Shown piece after piece: positions 1-8,925 of a DNA stretch of 64,000 nucleotides (position 1 is its first letter; each line of letters opens with the position of its first letter). The notes beneath the pieces were generated by a model that ran no database searches, was not told the DNA's origin, and saw nothing but the letters and a program-made list of their open reading frames with translations. A program made the position numbers and the translations under genes. Source of the stretch: Roseovarius pacificus. Lineage in GTDB: Bacteria > Pseudomonadota > Alphaproteobacteria > Rhodobacterales > Rhodobacteraceae. Location: NCBI RefSeq assembly GCF_900142665.1, contig NZ_FRBR01000005.1, positions 62,001-126,000 of the forward strand. Direction: 5' to 3'.

Positions 1-2
1 CG

Positions 3-1373
3 GTGATCGCGGCCTCTTACGGTATCGGGTTCGGTCAGACCCAGGCCTTGGCCGATCAACAGGTTCCTGCTGAATTTCCGCCGGCATCGTACACTGGTCG
101 GCAATATGTCGACAGCAACGGATGCGTGTTCATCCGGGCGGGGATCGACGGAAACGTATCATGGGTGCCCCGGATGTCACGGGGACGCAAGGTGCTTTGC
201 GGCTTCCAGCCGACGCTGGCCCCTGCCAAGACGGCCAAAACCGTTGCGCCGACCGCCGAGACCGTTCGCAAGAAACCTGTCGCGCAGGCGCAATCGACAC
301 CCAAGCCGACGACGCCCAAAACCGTGCGAAATACCAAGGTGCAAACGGCTCCGGCACGCAAGGTTCGGGTCGTGAAACCGGCGCCGACGGTGGCGGCATC
401 CACCAAAACCGTGAAAACGCCAGCACGGACCGTTCGGGTCGTTCCTGCCGAAACGACAGGGGCCTCTGCCTGTCAGGGTGGGTCCGCAGTGTCCAGCCGA
501 TATATGGGAAGCGGGGATGTGCGTTGTGGGCCGCAGACCGCGCCGCATGTGACATATGTTCAGGGTGGCGGCGGTTCCGGTGTCAGCACCCGTCCTGTCC
601 GCGTGATCCGTCAGAGTGCGGCCACCTCTGCGACGCCGGTATATACGGCACCGCATTATACCTCACCGCGCAGCTATGCCACGGTGCCGCGCTCGGCTTC
701 GATGGCGCAGCAACGGGTTCGGATCGCCCCGCGCCATGTCTATGAGGAACAGCAAAAGGCCCGAGGCACCTATATTCCTCAAGGCTACACGAAAGTATGG
801 GACGATGACCGCCTGAATCCCTATCGCGCGCATCAGACGCTGGAAGGCAAGGCGCAGATGGAGGTTGCCTGGTCCAGTACGGTGCCACGGTATCTGATCA
901 ACAAAACGACCGGGCGCGATATAACGTATAAATATCCCGGTTTGCGCTACCCTTACACCAGTTTCGAAGAACAGCGCGCGGCAGGGGTCACCATCTCGAC
1001 CCGAGGACAGGTGGTGTCCGATCCGGTGCGTGTCGTTCGTTCTGAACGCCGCGTGAAGGCCCAGCCGGTCAAGCGCAAGGCCGTCCCGGCACAAGCGGTT
1101 GTCTCGACCCGCTCGGCGGCTTCGGCAACCGTGCCGCAGGCGGCCAGCCACCGCTATGTGCATGTCGGCGCCTTTGCCGATCCCACGCATGCCCACCGCG
1201 CGGCGGAACGGATCGCGAACCGTGGATTGCCTGCGCGTTTGTCCAAAGTCACCCGCGATGGCACGACCTACACAGTGATCCGCACCGGGCCGTTCCGCAC
1301 CCAATCGGATCTGCAAACGGCCTTGCGCCGGGTGCGAAGTGCGGGGTTTTCCGGGGCAGTTCCGCGCAAGTGA
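3..1373 (+). CDS. SPOR-domain envelope protein, 5' end outside the window
   Basis: The frame is open at the left edge of the window, and the GTG at position 3 lies inside what looks like the tail of a signal peptide (cleavage plausible after QALA), so the true start is probably upstream. Residues about 70-150 form a Lys/Pro/Thr/Val-rich low-complexity linker, followed by a long, poorly structured middle part. The last ~75 residues look like a SPOR domain (starts HRYVHVGAF, ends in a typical TGPF and basic tail). SPOR domains bind denuded septal peptidoglycan, so a periplasmic or envelope role in cell division or wall remodelling is inferred. The rest has no domain I recognise. Confidence 0.75.
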   Translation: MIAASYGIGFGQTQALADQQVPAEFPPASYTGRQYVDSNGCVFIRAGIDGNVSWVPRMSRGRKVLCGFQPTLAPAKTAKTVAPTAETVRKKPVAQAQSTPKPTTPKTVRNTKVQTAPARKVRVVKPAPTVAASTKTVKTPARTVRVVPAETTGASACQGGSAVSSRYMGSGDVRCGPQTAPHVTYVQGGGGSGVSTRPVRVIRQSAATSATPVYTAPHYTSPRSYATVPRSASMAQQRVRIAPRHVYEEQQKARGTYIPQGYTKVWDDDRLNPYRAHQTLEGKAQMEVAWSSTVPRYLINKTTGRDITYKYPGLRYPYTSFEEQRAAGVTISTRGQVVSDPVRVVRSERRVKAQPVKRKAVPAQAVVSTRSAASATVPQAASHRYVHVGAFADPTHAHRAAERIANRGLPARLSKVTRDGTTYTVIRTGPFRTQSDLQTALRRVRSAGFSGAVPRK

Positions 1374-1397
1374 ACATTGTTTCTATTAAAATATTAT

Positions 1398-1428
1398 GAA
1401 GCGGTCGGTTTATTCGTCCGGCCGCTTC
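1398..1428. terminator. Hairpin between convergent genes
   Basis: Inverted repeat GAAGCGGTCGG / CCGGCCGCTTC (11-bp arms, one G-T wobble, 9-nt loop). It lies just after the SPOR gene stop and runs into the last codons of the convergent flavin reductase gene. No clear T-run follows, so a bidirectional termination role is only suggested. Confidence 0.45.
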
Positions 1429-2015
1429 AGGCTGAAGGCTTCTCGCACGACGGTGTAATCCCGATATCCCATCCGTGACAGCGGGTTGAAGGACAACACG
1501 TCGAACCTGCCGTCCTTCAGGCAATCGTCGCGCATATGGACGCCTGTGACTTCGCCGAAAACCGTGAAATTCGCCTCACCGGGCAGTTGCACGATCTGCG
1601 TCAGTTTGCATTCCAGGTTGGCCGGGGCAGCGGCGACGCGGGCGCAGGCGATGGTTTCGCATTCGGCCCTGGTCAGCCCGGCCTTTACGAATTCATCTGT
1701 CTCCTTGTCCCATGGGCCCGAGCTTTGGTTCATGGCGTCGCACATCGCGTATTCCACGATGTTGACGCAGAACACGCCGGTTTCGCGGATATTGGCAACG
1801 CTGTCCTTGGTGTCGCCGCGATCTTCTTTCGCTCCGGTCGAGGCGAACATGACCTGAGGCGGCACATAGGCGACGGCGTTGAAAAACGAATAGGGCGCCA
1901 GATTGTCCCGACCATCAGCGCCACGAGTCGAGATCCAGCCGATGGGGCGTGGCGTGACGATTGCGTTGAATGGGTTATGCGGTAATCCGTGACCGTCCTG
2001 CGGTTTGTAAAACAT
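1410..2015 (-). CDS. Flavin reductase-like (FMN-binding split-barrel) protein
   Basis: A 201-residue protein that starts MFYKPQDGHGL and shows the N-terminal signature of the flavin reductase-like/DUF447-type split barrel: NPFNAIVTPRPIGWIST near residues 14-30, then APYSFFNAVAYVPP and a conserved CVNIV segment. These proteins bind FMN and may act as flavin reductases or small oxidoreductases; the electron acceptor cannot be read from sequence. It is complete and convergent with the SPOR-domain gene. The chosen start is the first ATG, which fits the family N-terminus. Confidence 0.8.
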   Translation of the reverse strand: MFYKPQDGHGLPHNPFNAIVTPRPIGWISTRGADGRDNLAPYSFFNAVAYVPPQVMFASTGAKEDRGDTKDSVANIRETGVFCVNIVEYAMCDAMNQSSGPWDKETDEFVKAGLTRAECETIACARVAAAPANLECKLTQIVQLPGEANFTVFGEVTGVHMRDDCLKDGRFDVLSFNPLSRMGYRDYTVVREAFSLKRPDE

Positions 2016-2100
2016 TGCGCGCCTCTTTGTTTTCCGGGTTTGTGCAAGACCTAGCGCCGTGCTACGCGCAATTCCAGCCGATTTCGCAAGGAGTTGCAGG

Positions 2101-2586
2101 GTGTTCGAGTTGCGCCCCGAAACAGAAGAGGACTGGTGGGAGGTCGAGGCGCTGTACGATCTGTGCTTTGCGCCGGGGCGAGAGGCCTTGTCGTCCTACC
2201 GTTTGCGCGACGGGGTGCCGCCGGTGCGGGGCCTCAGCCTTGTGGCGCGCGATGGCAACGGGATTCTTGCTGCGGCGATCCGGTTCTGGCCGGTTCGGAT
2301 CGGAGCGGTTCAGGCGTTGTTGCTGGGGCCGGTGGCCGTTCACCCCACCCGGCAGGGTGAGGGGTTGGGCGGTTGGTTGATCCGCGAAAGCCTCGATCTG
2401 GCGGCCCGGCAGGGTTGGGACAGGGTGCTGCTGGTCGGGGATGCGCCGTATTACGGGCGGTTCGGGTTCCGGCGGCTCGTCGGGGTTGAAATGCCGCCGC
2501 CCACCAACCCTGACCGTGTGCTGGGGATCGCGTTGACGCCGGATGCGTGGCAAGGGGTGGGTGGCAAGGTCACGCGCATCGCTTGA
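2101..2586 (+). CDS. GNAT-family N-acetyltransferase (YhbS-like)
   Basis: About 161 residues with a GNAT fold: motif A-like segment LGPVAVHPTRQGEGLGGWLI (acetyl-CoA-binding pattern Q-x-x-G-x-G/A) and the later VGDAPYYGRFGF block typical of the YhbS subfamily. I chose the GTG at 2101 rather than the upstream ATG at 2059 because AAGGAG sits about 8 nt before the GTG and the family N-terminus begins with the ELRPET segment. The substrate is unknown. It reads away from the flavin reductase gene and stops 55 nt before the EcsC-like gene, so the two may be co-transcribed. Confidence 0.8.
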   Translation: MFELRPETEEDWWEVEALYDLCFAPGREALSSYRLRDGVPPVRGLSLVARDGNGILAAAIRFWPVRIGAVQALLLGPVAVHPTRQGEGLGGWLIRESLDLAARQGWDRVLLVGDAPYYGRFGFRRLVGVEMPPPTNPDRVLGIALTPDAWQGVGGKVTRIA

Positions 2587-2641
2587 AATCGGCGGGGGGC
2601 TATACGATCTTCTGTATATGTGGCCGGAGGGAGCGTGCGAC

Positions 2642-3412
2642 ATGGAAATCATTGAAAATCAAATAGATGCCGGTGAGGTTTCGGCGCGGCTGGATGCCTT
2701 GGCCGCACGTCATGCGCGGGCGTCAAATGCCGGGATTCAATTGCTCAACCTGATCGGCGGGCAGGCCGAAGGGCTGCTGGATCGCTTGCCTTCGGCGATA
2801 CGGGGCCGGTTGAACGAGGCGACCGAGCAGGCGCTGGTCAACGCGATGGAGGTGGCGCATCGCTCGCGCGGGGTGGTGGGGGAGAGCCCCGGCTGGATGA
2901 CCCGCGTCGTGACCACGGCCATGGGCGCGGCGGGTGGCTGGGGCGGGTTGCCCACGGCCATGGCCGAACTGCCGGTGACCACAACCGTCTTGCTGCGCGC
3001 CATACAGGACGTGGCGATTGAACATGGATTTTCCCCACAGGAACAAGGTGTTAGATTCGACTGCGTGCAGGTCTTCGCCGCTGCCGGACCGCTGGAGCAC
3101 GATGACGGGGCCGACATTGCCTTTCTCAGTACGCGGGTTGCGGTGACCGGGGCGACGGTCAATGGGCTGATCGCGCGGGTGGCCCCGCGGCTGGCCACTG
3201 TGCTGGGCCAGAAACTGGCGGCGCAGACAGTGCCGGTACTGGGCGCAGCGGCGGGGGCGGCGACGAATTACGCCTATACCAGCTATTACCAGCAAATGGC
3301 GCATGTGCATTTCGGGCTGCGGCGACTGGCGATCGAGGCGGACCGGGACTATGCCGATCTGGTCGAGGATTTCCGCAAACGGATCGGGCGGAGAACGCCG
3401 CGCCGGGGCTGA
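2642..3412 (+). CDS. EcsC-family protein
   Basis: 256 residues from the ATG at 2642, which is preceded by a GGAGG-type ribosome site about 12 nt upstream; an in-frame extension back to 2543 would run into the GNAT gene. The protein carries EcsC-family features: a helical N-terminus, then a Gly/Ala-rich hydrophobic block (AAGGWGGLPTAMAELPVTT) and a second one near PVLGAAAGAATNYAYTSYYQ. EcsC of Bacillus is linked to an ABC transporter, but the biochemical function of these proteins is unknown. It probably associates with the membrane through the hydrophobic segments. Confidence 0.75.
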   Translation: MEIIENQIDAGEVSARLDALAARHARASNAGIQLLNLIGGQAEGLLDRLPSAIRGRLNEATEQALVNAMEVAHRSRGVVGESPGWMTRVVTTAMGAAGGWGGLPTAMAELPVTTTVLLRAIQDVAIEHGFSPQEQGVRFDCVQVFAAAGPLEHDDGADIAFLSTRVAVTGATVNGLIARVAPRLATVLGQKLAAQTVPVLGAAAGAATNYAYTSYYQQMAHVHFGLRRLAIEADRDYADLVEDFRKRIGRRTPRRG

Positions 3413-3435
3413 TCCGGGCGAATCGGCTGTAAGCC

Positions 3436-3501
3436 TTTGGTTAACAAGAAAAACCGCAATCGGCATCGCGTCGGTATGACGTCGGTATTGCGTCGGTGCG
3501 G
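3436..3501 (+). repeat. Intergenic 66-bp element with 11-bp phased repeats, copy 1
   Basis: Starts with TTTGGTTAAC, then an A-rich stretch, then three units of the form CGTCGGTATNN/CGTCGGTGCGG at an exact 11-bp spacing. A closely similar element of the same length lies at 33966-34031. It sits in the convergent gap between the EcsC gene and ptsP. No coding potential is convincing. Function unknown; the helical phasing suggests protein binding on one DNA face. Confidence 0.7.
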
Positions 3502-3540
3502 ATGTCGGAAAATGGCCGGATTAACAGGGCGTGCGATGAA

Positions 3541-3573
3541 TTTCGTACAAAAGCCACCCCTGTTTCGTACGAA
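3541..3573. repeat. GTAC-type motif pair in a convergent gap
   Basis: Two copies of TTTCGTAC (at 3541 and 3563), the first followed by AAAA and the second by GAA. The same TTTCGTACAAAA word forms one arm of a long palindrome at 57561-57599, also in a convergent gap. It may be a recurring intergenic motif of this genome. Confidence 0.5.
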
Positions 3574-3602
3574 GCGCCGAAACGGATTGGCCGGTTCCGA
3601 AG

Positions 3603-5846
3603 TTACAGCTTGCCGCGCAGGTACTCCATCACCGCCGGGCGCACGGACTGGTCGCCGCGCGCGCTGGCGTCGTCGATGACGGTGCGCAATTCGGTCAGGT
3701 CGGTGCGGCGCAGGATGGATTTCACCGGCCCGATCGAGGCGGGGCGCATCGACAGGGAGCGAATTCCGATGGCCGCCAGGCAGGCGGCTTCGATCGGGCG
3801 GCCCGCATCCTCGCCACAGAAGCTGAGCCGGGTGTCGGTGACCGCACAGCGTTGCACGATATTTTCAAGGAAGTTCAGGAAGCTGACATTCAGCGTGTCA
3901 TAGCGGCGGCGCACCAGTTCGTTCTCACGGTCGGCGGCGAAGAAAAACTGTTTCAGGTCGTTGCCGCCAATCGAGAGGAAATCGACCTCGCGATAAAAAC
4001 TGTCCGGGGCGAAGGCCAGCGACGGCGTTTCCAGCATGGCGCCCACTTCAAGGCTTTCGGGCAGCGGGTGGCCGAGGATGCGTTCGCGTTCGAGCGCCTT
4101 GTCCATCTCGGCGCGGGCGGCGGTGAATTCCTCGCGCTGCGCGACGAAGGGGAACATGATGGTCAGCGACCGGCCCGCCGCGGCGCGGATCAGCGCCTGA
4201 AGCTGCATACGCATGACGCCGGGTTTATCCAGGCCCACACGCACCGCGCGCCAGCCAAGGGCGGGGTTGGGCTCGTCCACGGCCTTCATGTAGGGCAGAA
4301 CTTTGTCCGAACCGATGTCGAGCGTGCGGAACACCACGCGCATGTCCCCGGCGGCGTCCATGACGCGGGCGTAAAGCTCGCTCAGTTCGGCGCGCTTGGG
4401 CATGTGATTGCGGATCAGGAACTGCAATTCCGTGCGGAACAGGCCCACGCCTTCGGCCCCCGAGCTTTTGAGGCTGGGCAGGTCGGCCATCAGGCCGGCG
4501 TTCATCTTGAGCGTGATGCGCTGACCGCAGAGGGTTTCGGCGGGTTTGTCGCGGATCGAGGCATAGCGTTCCTGCGCCTGCGCCTGCATCGCCATCTTGT
4601 CACGAAAGGCGCTGACCACGGTATCGTCGGGGCGCAGGTGCACCGCGCCCTGATCGCCATCGACAAGGATATGATCGCCGTTGAGCGCCTCGGTGGTGAT
4701 CCGCGAGGCGTGGATAACCAGCGGAATGGCCAGCGCGCGGGCGACAATGGCGGCATGGCTGCCGACCGAGCCTTCCTCGAGCACGATGCCCTTGAGCGCG
4801 CGGCCATAATCGAGCAATTCGGCGGGCCCGATATTGCGCGCGATCAGGATCGGGTCGGCGGGCATGTCGGCGCCGGTCAGGGTGCCCTGTCCGGTCAGGA
4901 TGCGCAGCAGCCGGTTGCTGAGATCGTCGAGATCGTGCAGGCGGTCGCGCAGGTAGGCATCGCTGACCTGCCCCATGCGGGCGCGTGCGGTGGATTGTTC
5001 CTTTTCGACGGCGGCCTCGGCGGAAAGGCCGCGGCTGATGTCTTCTTCCATCCGGCGCAGCCAGCCCTTGGAGTTGGCGAACATGCGGTAGGCTTCGAGA
5101 ACCTGCAACTGATCCTTGTCGCCGCTTGCCGCGTTCGACAGCATCCGGTCCACGCCGATGCGCAGTTCGTCCACGGATTCGCGCAGGCGTTCCAGTTCGC
5201 GATGCGGATCGTCGGCAATGGGGTTGGTGACCACGACGCGCGGTTCGTGCAGCCAGACATGGCCCTGCGCCGCGCCTTCCTGCCCGCCGGTGCCGCGAAA
5301 CAGCACGGGTTGCTGGTGACGGGCGGACATGGCCGCGCCTTCGCCGACGAAGGCCCCCAGTTCGGCCATTTCGGCGATGACCATGGCGACGACTTCGAGG
5401 GCATATATCTCGTCGTCGGAATAGGAGCGGGCGTCCTTGGATTGCACTACCAGAACGCCCAGCATTTCGCCAAGCCGCTGGATCGGCACCCCGAGAAAGG
5501 CCGAATAGGCCTCTTCCCCGGTTTCGGGCATGTAACGGAAGCCGCGCGTGCCGGGGGCGTCATCGGTGTTGATAATCTTGCCGGTGCGGGCCACCCGGCC
5601 CACAAGGCCTTCGCCCAGTTTCATGCGGGTTTCGTGGACTGCGCCGGGATTCAGGCCCTCGGTGGCGCAGAGTTCCAGCGTGTCTTCATCGCGAAACAGG
5701 TAGATCGAGCACACCTCGGTGCGCATTTCCTCGGCGATCAGCGTCGTGATTTTGTCCAGCCGCTGCTGGCCGGCGGCGTCTTCGGCCATGACGGCGCGAA
5801 GGCGGCCCAGCATCTGGCGGCTGTCGGTCTCGAAGTCCTGCGTCAT
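3603..5846 (-). CDS. ptsP: Phosphoenolpyruvate-protein phosphotransferase PtsP (EI-Ntr)
   Basis: 747 residues. An N-terminal GAF domain (about 1-160) is followed by the PTS enzyme I architecture: a phospho-His domain with GSVGSHAAIVARALAIPLV (active-site His), then a PEP-binding TIM barrel with VGLFRTELQFL, the FRTLDIGSDK block, IGGNDLKQF and the C-terminal catalytic segment LSFCGEDAGRPIEA. The GAF-EI fusion is the hallmark of the nitrogen PTS, which passes phosphate from PEP to NPr and EIIA-Ntr and senses nitrogen and carbon status rather than importing sugar. The protein is cytoplasmic. The gene lies 70 nt downstream of aspartate kinase, the usual alphaproteobacterial order, so co-transcription is likely. 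Confidence 0.95.
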   Translation of the reverse strand: MTQDFETDSRQMLGRLRAVMAEDAAGQQRLDKITTLIAEEMRTEVCSIYLFRDEDTLELCATEGLNPGAVHETRMKLGEGLVGRVARTGKIINTDDAPGTRGFRYMPETGEEAYSAFLGVPIQRLGEMLGVLVVQSKDARSYSDDEIYALEVVAMVIAEMAELGAFVGEGAAMSARHQQPVLFRGTGGQEGAAQGHVWLHEPRVVVTNPIADDPHRELERLRESVDELRIGVDRMLSNAASGDKDQLQVLEAYRMFANSKGWLRRMEEDISRGLSAEAAVEKEQSTARARMGQVSDAYLRDRLHDLDDLSNRLLRILTGQGTLTGADMPADPILIARNIGPAELLDYGRALKGIVLEEGSVGSHAAIVARALAIPLVIHASRITTEALNGDHILVDGDQGAVHLRPDDTVVSAFRDKMAMQAQAQERYASIRDKPAETLCGQRITLKMNAGLMADLPSLKSSGAEGVGLFRTELQFLIRNHMPKRAELSELYARVMDAAGDMRVVFRTLDIGSDKVLPYMKAVDEPNPALGWRAVRVGLDKPGVMRMQLQALIRAAAGRSLTIMFPFVAQREEFTAARAEMDKALERERILGHPLPESLEVGAMLETPSLAFAPDSFYREVDFLSIGGNDLKQFFFAADRENELVRRRYDTLNVSFLNFLENIVQRCAVTDTRLSFCGEDAGRPIEAACLAAIGIRSLSMRPASIGPVKSILRRTDLTELRTVIDDASARGDQSVRPAVMEYLRGKL

Positions 5847-5916
5847 TGCAATGTGCCGTCCCTGGGGCGTTGCGGTGTGTCTGGCCCCTTATTCGGTCCG
5901 GCAAAAAGTGCCGCGT

Positions 5917-7155
5917 TCAGGCCGCTTTGTCCAATTCGAAGGCATCATGCAGTGCCTGAACGGCAAGTTCCATGTATTTCCGGTCGATCAGGACGGAAAT
6001 TTTAATCTCGGAAGTTGCAATGACCTTGATGTTCACACCTTCATCGCTGAGCGTCTTGAACATCTTGGCGGCGACGCCCGACTGGCTGCGCATGCCGATG
6101 CCCACGGCAGAGACCTTGGCCACATTGGTGTCGGCGACCAGATCGTGATAGTTGATGTCGCCGCGCGCTTTGGCGTCCGCAAGGGCCTTTTCGGCGCGCA
6201 GCACCTGATCGGTGGGGCAGGAAAAGGTCATGTCGGTGCGGCCCTCTTCCGAGATGTTCTGCACGATCATGTCCACGTTGACGCCCGCATCGGACAGCGG
6301 GCCGAAGATGGCGGCGGCGATCCCGGGGCGGTCGGCGACCGAGATGAGGGTCATCTTCGCCTCGTCGCGCGAATAGGCGATGCCGCTGACGACATTTGAT
6401 TCCATGATTTCCTCCTCGGCGCAGACCAGCGTGCCTGCGTCGTCTGACTGTTCCTCGAAACTGCTGAGCACGCGCAGTTTGACATTATAGCGCATGGCCA
6501 GTTCCACAGAACGGGTTTGCAGCACCTTGGCCCCGAGCGAGGCCAGTTCCAGCATTTCCTCGAACGCGATGCGGTCCAGCTTGCGCGCCTTGCCGGAAAT
6601 GCGCGGATCGGTGGTATAGACGCCGTCCACATCGGTGTAGATGTCGCAGCGTTCGGCAGCGAAGGCGGCGGCAAAGGCGACGGCAGTGGTGTCCGAACCG
6701 CCCCGGCCGAGCGTGGTGATCCGGCCTTCGGGGCTGATGCCCTGAAAGCCCGCCACGACAGCGACGCGCATGCCTTCGCCGAACTTGGCGTTGATGTTGT
6801 CGGTGGGAATTTCCTCGATCCGGGCGGCGGAATGGGTCGAGGTGGTTTTCACCGGCACCTGCCAGCCCTGCCAGCTGCGCGCCGGTACGTCCATTTCCTG
6901 AAGGGTCAGCGCCATCAGCCCCGCGGTGACGTTTTCGCCCGAGCTGACGATGGCGTCGTATTCGCGCGCATCGTAAAGCGGCGAGGTTTCGCTGACGTAC
7001 CCCACCAGCTTGTTGGTCTCGCCGGACATGGCCGAGACGATGACGATGACGTCATAGCCCCTGGCCACCTCGACGCCCACGCGTTTGGCGGCACGGCGGA
7101 TGCGGTCAGGCGTGGCGACGGAGGTGCCGCCGAATTTCATCACGAGAACGGGCAT
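5917..7155 (-). CDS. lysC: Aspartate kinase
   Basis: 412 residues from the ATG at 7155, whose product begins MPVLVMKFGGTSVATPDRI; the longer upstream frame to 7221 adds a non-family extension. The kinase domain shows the KFGGTS nucleotide motif, GRGGSDTTAVA (about residue 160) and a YTDVDGVYTTDPR aspartate-binding segment. Two ACT domains follow (about 265-400), which bind lysine and/or threonine for feedback control. It phosphorylates aspartate in the first step towards lysine, threonine, methionine and diaminopimelate. It is just upstream of ptsP on the same strand. Confidence 0.95.
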   Translation of the reverse strand: MPVLVMKFGGTSVATPDRIRRAAKRVGVEVARGYDVIVIVSAMSGETNKLVGYVSETSPLYDAREYDAIVSSGENVTAGLMALTLQEMDVPARSWQGWQVPVKTTSTHSAARIEEIPTDNINAKFGEGMRVAVVAGFQGISPEGRITTLGRGGSDTTAVAFAAAFAAERCDIYTDVDGVYTTDPRISGKARKLDRIAFEEMLELASLGAKVLQTRSVELAMRYNVKLRVLSSFEEQSDDAGTLVCAEEEIMESNVVSGIAYSRDEAKMTLISVADRPGIAAAIFGPLSDAGVNVDMIVQNISEEGRTDMTFSCPTDQVLRAEKALADAKARGDINYHDLVADTNVAKVSAVGIGMRSQSGVAAKMFKTLSDEGVNIKVIATSEIKISVLIDRKYMELAVQALHDAFELDKAA

Positions 7156-7263
7156 ATCTGCGTCCCTGTCAGCAATCGCAGGCGGTTTACGCGGGGTTGC
7201 GGGCGAGGGCAAGAGCGACAATGCGGCTCAGCCGTCCTGGCATGCGGTTTCGTGCGGTGCAGA

Positions 7264-7911
7264 TCAAAACGGGTGATCGTGCCCGTCCCATGTCTGGAAA
7301 CAGCCCGTGGTGGCGGGGCCGAGCGCATCGAAGCGTTCGATCAGGCCACCGGCGGCCTCGTCCGCCGTGATATCGGCCGCGTCCCCGCCCATATCCGTGC
7401 GCACCCAGCCGGGGTGATAGATGCCCACGGCGATGCCGTCGGGTTTCAGGTCGACCGACAGGTTGCGCCCCAGATTCAGCGCCGCCGCCTTGGAGGCGCG
7501 GTAGATATAGCTGCCGCCCGGTGCGCGTTCGTCGCTGGCCATCTGACTGGAGATGATCGCCACCCTGGCGCCGGGCGCGGCCCTGAGATTGGGCAGCAGC
7601 GCCTGAATGGTCAGGAACACGCCGGTCACGTTGGTGGCAAAGGTATCGGCCCATATCTGCGCCGGGTAGCCATCGGACAGGCTCTGGCCCTTGTCGGCAT
7701 AAACGCCGGCATTGCAGATCAGAAGATCGACGGCCCGCCCGTCAAGCTGCCGGGCAAAGGCGGCCACACTGCCGGGGTCGGTGACATCGAGCGCGGCCAG
7801 GTCGCCATCGGTGCTGCGGGAGGTGCCGGTCACGTCATGGCCCGCCGCGCGATAGCGTGTCAGAAGGGCCTGTCCGATGCCGCGATTGGCTCCGGTGATC
7901 ACGATATGCAT
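7264..7911 (-). CDS. Short-chain dehydrogenase/reductase (SDR)
   Basis: 215 residues. The Rossmann motif at the N-terminus is TGANRGIG (residues 6-13), NAG appears near residue 86 (CNAGVYA), and the catalytic Ser...YxxxK is present as ISSQMASDE...YRASKAA. This is the classical SDR arrangement for NAD(P)-dependent carbonyl or alcohol reduction; the substrate is not evident. It lies between lysC and the DUF1178 gene on the minus strand, 20 nt after the latter, so these two are probably co-transcribed. Confidence 0.85.
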   Translation of the reverse strand: MHIVITGANRGIGQALLTRYRAAGHDVTGTSRSTDGDLAALDVTDPGSVAAFARQLDGRAVDLLICNAGVYADKGQSLSDGYPAQIWADTFATNVTGVFLTIQALLPNLRAAPGARVAIISSQMASDERAPGGSYIYRASKAAALNLGRNLSVDLKPDGIAVGIYHPGWVRTDMGGDAADITADEAAGGLIERFDALGPATTGCFQTWDGHDHPF

Positions 7912-7931
7912 GGGCGGTATCCTTTCGGGAC

Positions 7932-8381
7932 TCAGTTGGATTTGCGGCCCGGCATGAACGGCAGCGGGGTGATGGGCACGCCGTCCTCGATCAGCTTGCG
8001 AGCCTCGTCGGGTTTGGCTTCGCCGTGAATCGAGCGTTCGGGCGACTCGCCGCTGTGCATGCGACGGGCCTCTCTGGCGAAGTTGGTGCCGACATATTCG
8101 GAGTTCTTTTCGATCTGCTTGCGCATTTCGGCCAGAGCCTGCTCGGCGGGATTGGCCGGGGCACTGAGCGGGCGATCCTGTTCGGGAGGCTGCTCCGCCT
8201 TGTCCGCCTTCGAGCGGCTGTCGGCCACGCGCGGGGCCATGATGCCTTTTTCGACCTGCGTCGAACCGCAGACCGCGCAGGAAATCATTCCCGCGGCCTG
8301 TAGTTTCTCGAAGGCGGCAGAGGACTGGAACCAGCTGTCGAAGCGATGACCCCGGTCACATTTGAGGGAAAACTGAATCAT
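7932..8381 (-). CDS. DUF1178-family zinc-ribbon-like protein
   Basis: 149 residues. It begins MIQFSLKCDRGHRFDSWFQS and has the DUF1178 pattern: a Cys near residue 8 and a CAVCG knuckle at about 35-39, which could form a small zinc ribbon. The middle is charged and low-complexity, and the C-terminus has the conserved IEDGVPITPLPF block. The function is unknown; it is widespread in alpha- and betaproteobacteria. It starts 64 nt downstream of the Nudix gene on the same strand. Confidence 0.85.
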   Translation of the reverse strand: MIQFSLKCDRGHRFDSWFQSSAAFEKLQAAGMISCAVCGSTQVEKGIMAPRVADSRSKADKAEQPPEQDRPLSAPANPAEQALAEMRKQIEKNSEYVGTNFAREARRMHSGESPERSIHGEAKPDEARKLIEDGVPITPLPFMPGRKSN

Positions 8382-8445
8382 GCGTGTACCAGAAATATAT
8401 CGTCCGAAATTATGTCCTTAACCGTGAACGTCAAGATGGAGGCCT

Positions 8446-8925
8446 TCATTTGCGCGTGAGGTGCCGGGGATCGAAATGTCGCAGGATTTCAGCCAGTTCC
8501 GGTTCAGCGACACGGGTGGCGGCCTTTTTCGGGCGCAGCCATTTCCGATTGCGCTGCCCGATCTCGGGATAGGATTTGGCCAGCGATTTGACCCGGACCG
8601 GGAACACCAGCCCGATACAGGGCAGGGGCTGATCGGGATCGGTGAGCTTGGTGTAGGAAAACATGCCGATACACTGGTCGGAGTGTTTCCCCTGAACGCC
8701 GGCCTCTTCCCAGGCTTCGATCAGGGCGCATTCGCCGGGGGTTTTGCCGGTCATCGGCCAGCCTTTGGGGATGATCCATCGGCCCGAGTTGCGCGTGGTG
8801 ACCAGCAGGATCTCGGGCTTGTCCTTGCGGATGCGATAGCACAACGCCGCGAATTGTGTGCGCAGCTCGGTCTTGCTGCGCATTCGCAAGGTGATCGGCA
8901 TCTGCCTCCGCGTGTGAAGGGTCAT
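8446..8925 (-). CDS. Nudix hydrolase (DIPP-like)
   Basis: 159 residues from the ATG at 8925, which has an AAAGG ribosome site 6 nt upstream; the longer frame to 9063 lacks one. The Nudix box is recognisable around residues 50-75 (PKGWPMTGKTPGECALIEAW then EEAGV), but the usual Arg of REUXEEXGU is Ile here (IEAWEE). The metal-binding glutamates EE remain. The PKGW opening is typical of the subfamily near diphosphoinositol-polyphosphate and dinucleotide polyphosphate hydrolases. Predicted to hydrolyse a nucleoside-diphosphate-X substrate; which one is unknown. Confidence 0.8.
   Translation of the reverse strand: MTLHTRRQMPITLRMRSKTELRTQFAALCYRIRKDKPEILLVTTRNSGRWIIPKGWPMTGKTPGECALIEAWEEAGVQGKHSDQCIGMFSYTKLTDPDQPLPCIGLVFPVRVKSLAKSYPEIGQRNRKWLRPKKAATRVAEPELAEILRHFDPRHLTRK

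Noticed and set aside
2059..2100. Earlier ATG for the GNAT gene
   Set aside because: No ribosome site; the GTG at 2101 has AAGGAG and the family N-terminus.
3436..3501. Possible CRISPR array because of short phased repeats
   Set aside because: Units are 11 bp with no spacers of CRISPR length and no cas genes nearby.
3852..6005. 717-residue plus-strand open frame antisense to ptsP
   Set aside because: Composition is typical of a GC-rich shadow frame (His/Gly/Ala/Val) and ptsP carries all enzyme I motifs.
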